A DNA stretch of 64,000 bases, taken from assembly GCF_000802225.1 (NCBI RefSeq), contig NZ_JTDI01000003.1:558001-622000 (forward strand), written 5' to 3'. The position numbers were made by a program, and so were the translations under genes. The notes beneath the pieces were generated by a model. It was not told the DNA's origin, made no database searches, and was given only the letters and a program-made list of their open reading frames with translations. This document shows positions 56,323 to 64,000 of this stretch, in pieces (the stretch's first letter is position 1; every line of letters starts with the position of its first letter). The stretch comes from Novosphingobium malaysiense (GTDB lineage: Bacteria > Pseudomonadota > Alphaproteobacteria > Sphingomonadales > Sphingomonadaceae).

Positions 56323-57123
56323 CTAAACTCCAAGTTCTGCAAGGCAAGCCTCCACCGCAGAGCGATAGCCCCCGCCGAACAGGCGCAAATGCACCAGCCA
56401 CGGCCATAAGCGGTAAAGCGGCTGCCGTTCCTGCCACCCTGGTTCGAGGTCCAGCATCTCAAAGAACCATCCGGGCGGATGATCGAAAAGCGTCAGCATC
56501 GCAAGGTCGACTTCGCGATGGCCATAGTAGCAGGCCGGGTCGATCAATCCGGAAATCGCGTCGCCATACGCCAGAATGTTTCCACCCCACAAATCACCAT
56601 GGAGCAAGGATGGTGCGGGACTGGCTGGCAATCTCTCCGACACCGTCCGGCTCAACACCTCGATCCGCCGGGCCAGTGCTGCGGGCAGAAGCGGTAGATG
56701 GCAAAGCAGGCGCCGTTCGGCCCAGAATTCCGGCCAGTCGTCATGCGGAGTGTTGACGATCTGCACATCGCCGAAGGCATAATCCTCCGGCCAGCCATAG
56801 GTCTCGCCGGGCGTGCCATGAAGTCGATCCAGGACATGGGCGAGGTCTGGCCAAGCTGATGCCAGGCGGCCGCCCGTTGCCACGTACTCAATCACCATCA
56901 GGTCGGGTTCTATGGCCAGTACTTCGGGCGCGGGTGCACTGGAGGCGCGGATGGCTAGCAACATTGCGGCTTCCGCCCGCGCCCGACTGCTTTGCTTGGC
57001 GACCACGGCCGTGCCGTCCATCAAGGTCACTCGATAGACCGTCGAGAGATCACCGCCATGCAAGCGCGATAACGTCGATATCGGTTGTCCGAACAAGGCT
57101 GCAATTCTGGTTTCGATGGCCAT
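56323..57123 (-). CDS. Fructosamine kinase-like protein
   Basis: A 266-residue protein-kinase-like fold of the fructosamine/ketosamine-3-kinase group (relatives of aminoglycoside phosphotransferases). Signatures: VYRVTLMDGTAVVAKQ near the N-terminus, catalytic loop LLHGDLWGGNILA, and IDPACYYGHREVDLAM, which is diagnostic for this group. It would phosphorylate ketoamines on glycated proteins or amines to promote their repair. The start at 57123 follows the family N-terminus; upstream residues are in frame but atypical. It is divergent from the molybdopterin oxidoreductase gene. Confidence 0.9.
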   Translation of the reverse strand: MAIETRIAALFGQPISTLSRLHGGDLSTVYRVTLMDGTAVVAKQSSRARAEAAMLLAIRASSAPAPEVLAIEPDLMVIEYVATGGRLASAWPDLAHVLDRLHGTPGETYGWPEDYAFGDVQIVNTPHDDWPEFWAERRLLCHLPLLPAALARRIEVLSRTVSERLPASPAPSLLHGDLWGGNILAYGDAISGLIDPACYYGHREVDLAMLTLFDHPPGWFFEMLDLEPGWQERQPLYRLWPWLVHLRLFGGGYRSAVEACLAELGV

Positions 57124-57354
57124 GAAAGCTCCCGTGCAGCCGAAACAGAATGACTTGAAGGCGACTTGCCACACCGACGCCTGACAGCCGTCCGAAGCCT
57201 CGCCGAATTTTCTTCACCGGCAACGAAACCTAGTTTCTGACGGCACAGCGATGACGCCAAGATTGACATGCGGCGATGATCGTGTGCTCGCTGTCCGCAA
57301 CGCTGCAGGCGACCGCACGGTCGCACATAAAGACCGGCGGGAGAGGACATACCT

Positions 57355-59484
57355 ATTCTCAAGACCAAATCCTATTGTCGCCTGTGCCAAGGCTTCTGCG
57401 GCATGGATGTGACGCTCGACGACCACGGCCGCGTCACGCAAGTTCGAGGCGACCACGCCAATCCGGCTACGCAGGGCTATGCCTGCATCAAGGGCCTGGA
57501 CGCACCCGCAGGCATGTATGGCCCGCACCGCATCCTGAGGCCGCGCAAGAAAGTCGGCGACACCTACATCGAGATCCCCCTCGAGCAGGCCCTCGACGAG
57601 ATTGCGGCCAAGATCGGTACGATTATTGACGAGGACGGCGCCCGAAGCATGGCCTTCATGCGCGGAACGGGGACATTCGGTTCGACGATCGCAGTGTTCA
57701 TGTTTCCCGGGCTGGCCGACGCGCTTGGCAGCCCGCGCTTTTCCACGATGACCATCGACCAGTCGGCCAAATGGGTCCGCGATGACCGTTTCGGAACATG
57801 GAAGGCTGGAAAACACGCTTTCTCCCAGTCCGATGTCTGGCTCTTTGCCGGCGCCAATCCGCTCGTCTCGGTCTATTCGTGGCACACACCGGTCCAGAAC
57901 CCGACCAAGAAGATGAAGGAAGCCCGCGAGCGGGGCATGAAGATCATCGTGGTCGATCCGCGCGCGACCGAGTTGACGCAATACGCCGACGTGCATCTGC
58001 AACTCTATCCCGGCGAGGATGCCGCCGTTGCCGCCGGAATGATCCATCTCGTCCTGGCCAATGGGTGGGAAGACAAGGCATTCAGCGAACAGCACCTGCG
58101 CAATTTCGACCGGTTGCGAGACGCCGTGGCGCCCTTCACGCCGGACATGGTTGCCGCACGGGCCGGGATCGACGTGAAGGATCTTGGAAAGGCAGCCCGG
58201 ATATTTGCCAACGAGGCAAAGCGCGGCAGTGTCACAACCGGAACCGGCACGAGCATGTCGCGCTTTCCGAACCTTACCGAGCATCTCTACGAGGCACTGG
58301 GGGCGATTTGCGGGCGGTACAACCGCGAGGGCGACATCCTGCCGAACCCGGGCGTCATCAACGCCAAGAAACCACCCAGAGCCGAAGCAATCGATCCGAA
58401 ACGCGGTTTCGAGAAGACCCCACCGACGCGTGTACGCGGTGCGGCACAGCTCATGGGGGAATCGGCGACGCCGACGCTGGCCGAAGAGATTCTAACGCCG
58501 GGCAAAGGACGCATCCGCGGTCTGATGATCTCGGGCGCCAATCCCGCCAGCGCCATTCCCGACAGCGAAAAGGTCGTCGAAGCCTTTCGCGCGCTCGATC
58601 TGCTGGTTGCCATCGAGCCGTTCGAGAACGAGACGACAGCCTTGGCCCACTACGTGCTGCCACCTCGCATCCTCTACGAACACATCGACTTCACCTTCGC
58701 GCTTGAGATGGTCAATCTCGACTATCCCTATGCGCAATTCACAGAGGCGGTCGCGGCGCCGCCCGAAGACTCGGAGCTTGCCGACGAAGGCTACATCTCG
58801 TGGGCAATTGCCAAGAGGCTCGGCAAGGCGATCACCTTCTTCGGCACCGAACTGGAAACGGATCAGGCGCCGACAGACGAAGACTATCTGCGCATCCTGT
58901 CGGCGAACGCGCGCGTCCCCTTCGACCAGCTTCGTAGTGAGGCGGTTGGCGGGAAGGTTTATGAAGACCTGCCTGACGTGATCGTACGTGGCCCCGGCGA
59001 GAATGCGGGCCGACTGGACGTCATGCCGGAAGATGTCGCCAGCGAACTCGAAGGCTTCCTCAATAGTGCCCCCGAAGCGGCCCATGTCCGCTCTGGCGAA
59101 TTCCCGTTGCGCCTTATCGCGCGCCGCGTGCGCGAGGTCTCGAATACATCGTGCCGAACTTTCCCAACGGCGCGCAAGCGCATGCCGTTCAACCCGCTAT
59201 TCCTCCATCCTGATGACCTGCACCAGAGCGGGCTCGACGCGGATACAGAGTGCTGGGTGGTATCCCGCCACGGCAGAATACCGTCGGTCGTGCGCGCGGA
59301 CAAAACGCTCAAGCCCGGAACTGTCAGCATGGCGCATGGCTTCGGCTGGGTTGCCGGAGAGGACACGGAGTTCCGCGACCGAGGCTCCTCCGTATCTCTC
59401 CTCGTCAGCCTGGATGAGGACACCGAAGCGCTGCAGGCCATGCCGCGCATGTCGGGCATTCCGGTCCGGATAGAAGCGCGATAG
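57355..59484 (+). CDS. Molybdopterin-dependent oxidoreductase (DMSO reductase superfamily)
   Basis: A protein of about 709 residues. Right at its N-terminus is a [4Fe-4S] motif, YCRLCQGFCG (CxxCxxxC), encoded at 57373-57402, upstream of the first in-frame ATG at 57403. The frame is closed by TAA at 57328-57330, and no ATG, GTG or TTG lies between; the best placed start is ATT at 57355, 8 bases after a GAGAGGA site. The rest has the domains of bis-MGD enzymes: VIKG-type YACIKGLDAP, TIDQSAKW, GANPLVSVYSW, VVDPRATE and a C-terminal molydopterin-dinucleotide domain. Substrate unknown. Confidence 0.88.
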   Translation: MLKTKSYCRLCQGFCGMDVTLDDHGRVTQVRGDHANPATQGYACIKGLDAPAGMYGPHRILRPRKKVGDTYIEIPLEQALDEIAAKIGTIIDEDGARSMAFMRGTGTFGSTIAVFMFPGLADALGSPRFSTMTIDQSAKWVRDDRFGTWKAGKHAFSQSDVWLFAGANPLVSVYSWHTPVQNPTKKMKEARERGMKIIVVDPRATELTQYADVHLQLYPGEDAAVAAGMIHLVLANGWEDKAFSEQHLRNFDRLRDAVAPFTPDMVAARAGIDVKDLGKAARIFANEAKRGSVTTGTGTSMSRFPNLTEHLYEALGAICGRYNREGDILPNPGVINAKKPPRAEAIDPKRGFEKTPPTRVRGAAQLMGESATPTLAEEILTPGKGRIRGLMISGANPASAIPDSEKVVEAFRALDLLVAIEPFENETTALAHYVLPPRILYEHIDFTFALEMVNLDYPYAQFTEAVAAPPEDSELADEGYISWAIAKRLGKAITFFGTELETDQAPTDEDYLRILSANARVPFDQLRSEAVGGKVYEDLPDVIVRGPGENAGRLDVMPEDVASELEGFLNSAPEAAHVRSGEFPLRLIARRVREVSNTSCRTFPTARKRMPFNPLFLHPDDLHQSGLDADTECWVVSRHGRIPSVVRADKTLKPGTVSMAHGFGWVAGEDTEFRDRGSSVSLLVSLDEDTEALQAMPRMSGIPVRIEAR

Positions 59485-59494
59485 CACCTACATA

Positions 59495-59534
59495 GACGAA
59501 AAGGCGGCGCCCGCAGGGGCACCGCCTTTTCGTC
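59495..59534. terminator. Bidirectional terminator between convergent genes
   Basis: A perfect 13-bp stem (GACGAAAAGGCGG at 59495-59507 with CCGCCTTTTCGTC at 59522-59534) around a 14-base loop. The AAAA/TTTT within the arms gives T-runs in both directions, serving the oxidoreductase gene and fda. Confidence 0.85.
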
Positions 59535-59555
59535 TTGAACAAGAGGTCGGGAAGA

Positions 59556-60467
59556 TCAGGCCGTTGCGGCAGCCGCAACCTTCTGGGTCGACCCCTTGTA
59601 GATATCGTCGATCGCCTCGCCAAGCGCAGCATTGAATTCCGCGTCGCTCATCGGCGCGCGCAGGTCTTCCAGCAGCGCGCGGCTGAAGCTGGCGATAATG
59701 CCCTTGTTCTTCGCCAGTTCGGCGCAGGCCTCGGGGCGCTTGTACCCGCCCGAGAGCGCCACGACGCGCAGCACCTTCGGGTGCGAGACGAGCGGATCGA
59801 ACGTGCCCGGCACCACCGGAAGCGAAAGCTTGAGCATCACGCGCTGGCCTTCGGGCAGCGCATCGAGGTTCTTGAGGATTTCCGCGAGCAGGATCTTGTC
59901 GCACTCGGCGCGGGTTTCGCTCTTGATGTTCACCTCGGGCTCGATGATCGGCATCATGCCGTGGCCGAGCACCTGCTGGCCGATCTCGAACTGCTGCTTG
60001 ACGACGGCGGCGATGCCTTCGGCATTGGCAGAGTGGATCACCGAGCGTTCCTTGGTGCCGAACACACCGAGCGCCTTCGAACGCTCCAGCAGGGCGTCGA
60101 GCGTCGGCATCGGCTTCATGAGCTGCACGCCATTGGCTTCGTCTTCGAGGCCCTTGTCGATCTTGATGAAGGGTACGACGCCCTTGCTGATCAACGCCGT
60201 CGGGGTCGGCACGCCGTCGACCTTGCCGTCCATGGTGCGCTCGAACAGGATCGCACCGATGACCTTGTCGCCGGTGAAGGCCGGGGAGGAAATGATGCGG
60301 CTGCGCATCTCGTGGATCAGGCCGAACATTTCTTCTTCGGTCGACCAGGCATCGTCTTCGATGCCGTAACCCTTGAGCGCCTTCGGCGTGGAACCGCCGC
60401 TCTGGTCGAGAGCCGCGATAAAGCCGTTACCTTCGGCCATCTTCGCCGCCATATCCGTGTACTGCAT
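59556..60467 (-). CDS. fda: Fructose-bisphosphate aldolase class I
   Basis: A 303-residue class I (Schiff-base) aldolase of the bacterial Fda type, about the usual length. Segments: FIAALDQSGGSTPKAL near the N-terminus, ILFERTMDG, GVVPFIKIDKGL, MMPIIEPEV and VMLKLSLPVVPG, with Lys residues in the expected barrel positions. It splits fructose 1,6-bisphosphate in glycolysis or forms it in gluconeogenesis. The ATG at 60467 has an AGGAGGAG site. It is at the end of a leftward gap-MOSC-pgk-acyltransferase-fda array. Confidence 0.95.
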   Translation of the reverse strand: MQYTDMAAKMAEGNGFIAALDQSGGSTPKALKGYGIEDDAWSTEEEMFGLIHEMRSRIISSPAFTGDKVIGAILFERTMDGKVDGVPTPTALISKGVVPFIKIDKGLEDEANGVQLMKPMPTLDALLERSKALGVFGTKERSVIHSANAEGIAAVVKQQFEIGQQVLGHGMMPIIEPEVNIKSETRAECDKILLAEILKNLDALPEGQRVMLKLSLPVVPGTFDPLVSHPKVLRVVALSGGYKRPEACAELAKNKGIIASFSRALLEDLRAPMSDAEFNAALGEAIDDIYKGSTQKVAAAATA

Positions 60468-60560
60468 CTTGCTCCTCCTGAACGTCGAAAAACTTTGTGT
60501 CATCGTTACCGCTGGTCCGTGTATTTCGCAACTGCGGTAAAGGCTATGCCGCCCCTCTGG

Positions 60561-61697
60561 TCATGCCGAACTTGCCGACAACGCGGGCTTGCGTTTCTGA
60601 CGAAAAAGGGCGGAAAGCCGCCGTCGCACCGGTTCATCGAACCACTTTACCGCGCACCATGACAGGACCAGGGCCGTCCCGATATAAAGCACTGCACTGA
60701 AAAACGCCGGCACGCCGAGATCGTCCTTAAGCCATTTGAACGGGTCGATCAGCGCCCAGTGCACGGCATAGAGCGCGAATGACACGTCCCCCAGGAACCG
60801 GGCCGCGGGCACGAGTATCGCCGGAACCTCGAAACGCGATCCCAGTACCAGCAGGATCGGCCACAGCAGCAGGATACAGGCAAGATCATACTGGCCCACC
60901 TCGGGGGTCTTGACCGGAATGCTGATGCCAAGCCCAAAGCCCACGAAAAGACCAAGCAGGTAGGCGGCCACGAGGAGAAGCAGCCCCCCTATCCAGCCCG
61001 CCGGCCGGTCGTGGGGTTGCGGCAGGCGGGCAATCATCGTCCCCAGCGAGAAAGAAAACATTGTCCGGGCGAGCGCGGTCGGCCATTCCCCCCGCAGCGC
61101 ACCGATGTTGGCATTATGGCGTTCGAGAATAACCGGGACGAGCAGCCAGGCGCTGAGCAGGCAAATCACGAGCAGGCCCCATTGCGGCAGCCGGAACATG
61201 ACCGTTACCATCAGCAGGCTGGCAATCAGTTCGAAGAACAGTGTCCAAGCCGGCAGGTTGATCGGAAACAGCGCCTGCGTGACCGGCGACGGAAGCATCA
61301 GCAGGTTGGTGGGCAGGCTGTACAATATCTTCTGTGCGGCCCCGGCATTCCATCCCCCGCCCGCCAGCTTGCCCAGCGCCGTGATCGTGCACAGGACCAT
61401 GCCCAGCAGGAACAGGGGATAGAGCCGGATCGCGCGCTGCCGCATGAAGGCGATCGTGCCGTAACTCCGTTCCTTCCAGCGCACGTAGTAGGCCTGCCAC
61501 AGCACGAAGCCCGACAGCGCGAAGAAGAAATCGACGGCGATGTAGCCGTGCGGCGCCCGGATGAAGTCGAAGTGAAAAAGGGCAACCGCGAGCGCGGCAA
61601 TCCCGCGCATCCCGTCGAGCGTGACATAGCGACCGGACACCGCCGGCGCAGACGTAGTAACGCCCGCGCCGTGCGTGGCTGTCCCGGTTTCGCTCAT
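60561..61697 (-). CDS. Acyltransferase 3 family (OafA/YrhL-like) membrane protein
   Basis: A 378-residue polytopic protein (about ten helices) of the acyltransferase 3 family, which O-acylates surface or exported glycans. Family features: LDGMRGIAALAVALFHF at the start, FFFALSGFVLW with the conserved segment and RAIRLYPLF. The starting ATG at 61697 is 42 bases after the pgk stop, and fda begins 93 bases beyond its end. It sits between two glycolysis genes without any obvious link to them. Confidence 0.88.
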   Translation of the reverse strand: MSETGTATHGAGVTTSAPAVSGRYVTLDGMRGIAALAVALFHFDFIRAPHGYIAVDFFFALSGFVLWQAYYVRWKERSYGTIAFMRQRAIRLYPLFLLGMVLCTITALGKLAGGGWNAGAAQKILYSLPTNLLMLPSPVTQALFPINLPAWTLFFELIASLLMVTVMFRLPQWGLLVICLLSAWLLVPVILERHNANIGALRGEWPTALARTMFSFSLGTMIARLPQPHDRPAGWIGGLLLLVAAYLLGLFVGFGLGISIPVKTPEVGQYDLACILLLWPILLVLGSRFEVPAILVPAARFLGDVSFALYAVHWALIDPFKWLKDDLGVPAFFSAVLYIGTALVLSWCAVKWFDEPVRRRLSALFRQKRKPALSASSA

Positions 61698-61739
61698 GCC
61701 CTTGATCCTTCTCGCCCGGCGGCGCGCAGATCGGGCCGC

Positions 61740-62939
61740 TTAGACGAGAAGCGCCGCCACGCCCGGAAGTTCCTTGCCTTCCATCCATTCGAGGAAGGCG
61801 CCGCCGGCCGTGGAGATGTAGGTGAAGTCCTTGGCCACACCGGCATGGTTGAGCGCCGCCACGGTATCGCCGCCGCCGGCAACCGACGTGAGCGTGCCCT
61901 CTATGGTGAGCGCGGCAGCCGTCTTCGCGAGCGCTACGGTAGCCGCGTCAAAAGGCGCCATTTCGAAGGCGCCGAGCGGACCGTTCCACACCAGTGTGCG
62001 GCAGGTCTTGAGCACATCGCCCAGCGCTTCGGCTGCGGCCGGGCCAGCATCGAGGATCATCTCGTCGGCCGCGACTTCATGCACGTTGCAGGTCCGCAGC
62101 GACGGCGGATTGGCCGCAAATTCCTTGGAGACCACCACGTCGTAGGGCAGGTGCACGGTGCAACCAGAACTGTCAGCCGCAGCGAGGATCTCGTTGGCCG
62201 TGCCGGTCAGGTCGTGCTCGCACAGCGACTTGCCGACATCCACGCCCTTCGCGGCAAGGAAGGTGTTGGCCATGCCGCCGCCGATGATCAGGTGATCGAC
62301 CTGCGTCACCAGGTGCTTGAGCACGTCGAGCTTTGAGGAAACCTTGGCGCCGCCGACGACGGCCGCCACCGGCTTCACCGGATTGCCCAGCGCCTTGTCG
62401 AGCGCCTCGAGTTCGGCCTGCATGGAGCGCCCCGCATAGGCCGGCAGGGCCTTGGCCAGCCCGTCGGTCGTTGCATGGGCGCGGTGGGCGGCAGAGAAGG
62501 CGTCGTTGACGTAGAAATCGCCATTGGCGGCAATCGCCTTGATCAGGTCGGGGTCGTTCTTTTCCTCGCCCTTCCAGAACCGCGTGTTCTCGAGAATGGC
62601 GACGTCGCCGGGACGCAGGATACCGACCGACTGCTCAACAACAGGACCGGCAATCTCGGGAACGAACATCACTTCCTTGCCGAGAACCTTCTCGACTGCG
62701 CCGACCACCATGGACAGCGACATCGTCGAGACCCGTTCGCCATTGGGACGGCCGAAGTGGGCCAGCAGCAGGACCTTGGCGCCCTTTTCGCACAAGTCAT
62801 TGATGGTGGGGACAGCCGCACGGATGCGGGTGTCGTCGGTGACTGCACCGTCCTGCATCGGCAGGTTGAGGTCGACGCGCACCAGCGCCACCTTGCCAGT
62901 CACATCACCCAGATCATCAAGGGTCTTGAACGTGCTCAT
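61740..62939 (-). CDS. pgk: Phosphoglycerate kinase
   Basis: A 399-residue phosphoglycerate kinase of normal length. Visible motifs: [10 protein letters not shown] near residue 22, [27 protein letters not shown] and the C-terminal [15 protein letters not shown]. It transfers phosphate from 1,3-bisphosphoglycerate to ADP. Its start overlaps the stop of the MOSC-domain gene as ATGA, and that gene follows gap closely, so gap, MOSC and pgk are probably co-translated. Confidence 0.97.
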   Translation of the reverse strand: MSTFKTLDDLGDVTGKVALVRVDLNLPMQDGAVTDDTRIRAAVPTINDLCEKGAKVLLLAHFGRPNGERVSTMSLSMVVGAVEKVLGKEVMFVPEIAGPVVEQSVGILRPGDVAILENTRFWKGEEKNDPDLIKAIAANGDFYVNDAFSAAHRAHATTDGLAKALPAYAGRSMQAELEALDKALGNPVKPVAAVVGGAKVSSKLDVLKHLVTQVDHLIIGGGMANTFLAAKGVDVGKSLCEHDLTGTANEILAAADSSGCTVHLPYDVVVSKEFAANPPSLRTCNVHEVAADEMILDAGPAAAEALGDVLKTCRTLVWNGPLGAFEMAPFDAATVALAKTAAALTIEGTLTSVAGGGDTVAALNHAGVAKDFTYISTAGGAFLEWMEGKELPGVAALLV

Positions 62940-63421
62940 CTCTCGATCCTCACTTCGTCACCGACGGCAATCTCGCCATCGTCCAGCACCCGGCCGAGAA
63001 CGCCACCCCGCCAATCGGGAACGAGCGCGGTCATCAGGCCGGGTTTGATTTCATCCATGCGGCTGCACGGATCGCATTCCATGGTTACTTCGATACGACA
63101 GGATGGGCCGATCGCGACGACGGCACCCGGTGCGCGTGGCAAGCGCACGCCTGCAACGCACAGGTTGGCGCGCCGCAGGAACCACGGGAGAGCCTCGTCA
63201 TCGGCAATGTCCAGTTCGCGCAGCGCAGCCTGCCAGCTTTCGGCCTCGATCAGCGAGACCTGCCGGCGTGGCGGCTTCGCGGCCCCCTGACGCACGACGC
63301 CGCGAAAGTCCCCCTGGACTCCCGCGGCGGCAGTGACGGCGACGGATTGCAGCTCCTCCATTTCAGCGCGCGATTCCGATCGCCGCGCGATGCCCTGGAG
63401 TGTGCCCGTCGCCGAGTTCAC
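62936..63421 (-). CDS. MOSC-domain protein between gap and pgk
   Basis: A 161-residue MOSC-domain protein. MOSC is the C-terminal domain of molybdenum cofactor sulfurases; stand-alone versions bind sulfur or the Mo cofactor. Typical features: [18 protein letters not shown] and a conserved Cys region [18 protein letters not shown]. The start is taken as the GTG at 63421, two bases after the gap stop, with coupling the likely mode of initiation. Its location inside gap-pgk is notable; a molybdoenzyme gene lies 4 kb away. Confidence 0.82.
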   Translation of the reverse strand: MNSATGTLQGIARRSESRAEMEELQSVAVTAAAGVQGDFRGVVRQGAAKPPRRQVSLIEAESWQAALRELDIADDEALPWFLRRANLCVAGVRLPRAPGAVVAIGPSCRIEVTMECDPCSRMDEIKPGLMTALVPDWRGGVLGRVLDDGEIAVGDEVRIER

Positions 63422-63423
63422 TT

Positions 63424-64000
63424 TCAGAGGAACTTCGCCATCGCGCCCGCAGTGTCGATCATGCGGTTGGAGAAGCCCCACTCGTTGTCGTACCAGGAGA
63501 CGACACGGACGAATTTGCCTTCCATGACAGCCGTTTCGAGGCTGTCGACAGTCGAGCTCGCCGGGTAGTGGTTGAAGTCCGAGGAGACCAGCGGCTCTTC
63601 GGTGTAGGCCAGAACGCCCTTCATGGCGCCTTCCGAGGCAGCCTTGAGCGCGGCGTTGATCTCTTCCTTGGTCGTGTCGCGCTTCGGCACGAAGCACAGA
63701 TCGACCAGGCTGACGTTCGGGGTCGGCACGCGAACCGACGAACCGTCCAGCTTGCCCTTCAGTTCGGGCAGGACGAGACCGACCGCGCGGGCGGCGCCGG
63801 TGGTGGTCGGGATCATGTTGGCGGCACCGGCACGGGCGCGGCGCAGGTCCTTGTGAATCTGGTCGAGCATGCGCTGGTCGTTGGTGTACGAGTGGATCGT
63901 GGTCATGAAGCCACGCTCGATGCCGACGGTGTCGTTGCAGACCTTGGCGATCGGCGCGAGGCAGTTGGTGGTGCACGACGCGTTCGAAACGACGATCTGG
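63424..64000 (-). CDS. gap: Glyceraldehyde-3-phosphate dehydrogenase, C-terminal part
   Basis: The gene runs off the right edge, so its N-terminus and the NAD-binding motif are missing. The visible 191 residues begin with the catalytic segment [16 protein letters not shown] (catalytic Cys in SCTTNC), followed by [22 protein letters not shown] and the C-terminal [15 protein letters not shown]. This is a standard phosphorylating GAPDH. It is upstream of MOSC and pgk in the same operon. Confidence 0.97.
   Translation of the reverse strand, partial: QIVVSNASCTTNCLAPIAKVCNDTVGIERGFMTTIHSYTNDQRMLDQIHKDLRRARAGAANMIPTTTGAARAVGLVLPELKGKLDGSSVRVPTPNVSLVDLCFVPKRDTTKEEINAALKAASEGAMKGVLAYTEEPLVSSDFNHYPASSTVDSLETAVMEGKFVRVVSWYDNEWGFSNRMIDTAGAMAKFL

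Noticed and set aside
57276..57629. 117-codon frame overlapping the molybdoenzyme start
   Set aside because: It is out of frame with the enzyme and its product is typical shadow composition; the [4Fe-4S] motif is in the other frame.

Overview
This window looks like chromosomal DNA from an alphaproteobacterium of the order Sphingomonadales, probably Novosphingobium or a close relative. That is inferred from the high G+C content, the CTC-type ribosomal protein L25, the mutL/mreBCD-mrdA-rodA layout, the tamA-tamB pair, RibBA-like and Grx-MauE fusion proteins and many short lipoproteins typical of that group. No insertion sequence, integrase, phage gene or CRISPR array was seen. Gene density is high and many start and stop codons overlap (ATGA, GTGA, TGATG), so most genes sit in tightly coupled operons.

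Layout. 1-6 kb: two tandem TraB/GumN-type proteins (the first cut by the window edge), rplY, pth, ychF, a DUF1206 membrane protein and a glutaredoxin-MauE fusion. 6-14 kb: mutL with a small lipoprotein facing left, and the divergent rod-shape operon mreB-mreC-mreD-mrdA-rodA facing right, followed by two identical tRNA-Lys(CTT) genes. 14-24 kb: the leftward tamA-tamB-lipoprotein operon, a YihY/BrkB membrane protein, and a leftward tetR-MEKHLA-kinase operon. 24-31 kb: a quinohemoprotein dehydrogenase, a short-chain dehydrogenase, riboflavin genes (an HTH-RibB-degenerate-RibA fusion, then ribH), an aldo/keto reductase, an AT-richer spacer with a tiny gene, and a MarR-like regulator. 31-36 kb: sulfate activation (cysD, cysNC, cysQ, leftward), divergent from a LuxR-type regulator. 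36-42 kb: an accessory catabolic block (alkylsulfatase-like metallo-hydrolase, zinc-type alcohol dehydrogenase and SDR leftward; AraC regulator, sulfotransferase and VOC protein rightward).

42-54 kb is the most unusual part. It holds a complete set of coenzyme F420 biosynthesis genes: cofE, cofD and fbiC (a CofG-CofH fusion) leftward, and npdG and cofC rightward. The rightward set continues into an SDR, a luciferase-like F420-type oxidoreductase, two related MFS transporters and a TIM-barrel isomerase-like protein. A LuxR-type regulator borders the cluster. F420 is rare in Proteobacteria. The layout suggests cofactor synthesis, cofactor reduction, F420-dependent chemistry on an imported substrate and transport, all in one locus. 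No dehydro-F420 reductase (the FbiB C-terminal domain) is present, which raises the question of which precursor (lactate or glycerate type) is used.

54-64 kb: thiE, two exported proteins of unknown role, a fructosamine-kinase-like protein, a molybdopterin oxidoreductase whose [4Fe-4S] motif lies upstream of the first ATG, then a leftward central-carbon cluster: gap (cut by the window edge), a MOSC protein, pgk, an acyltransferase and class I fda.
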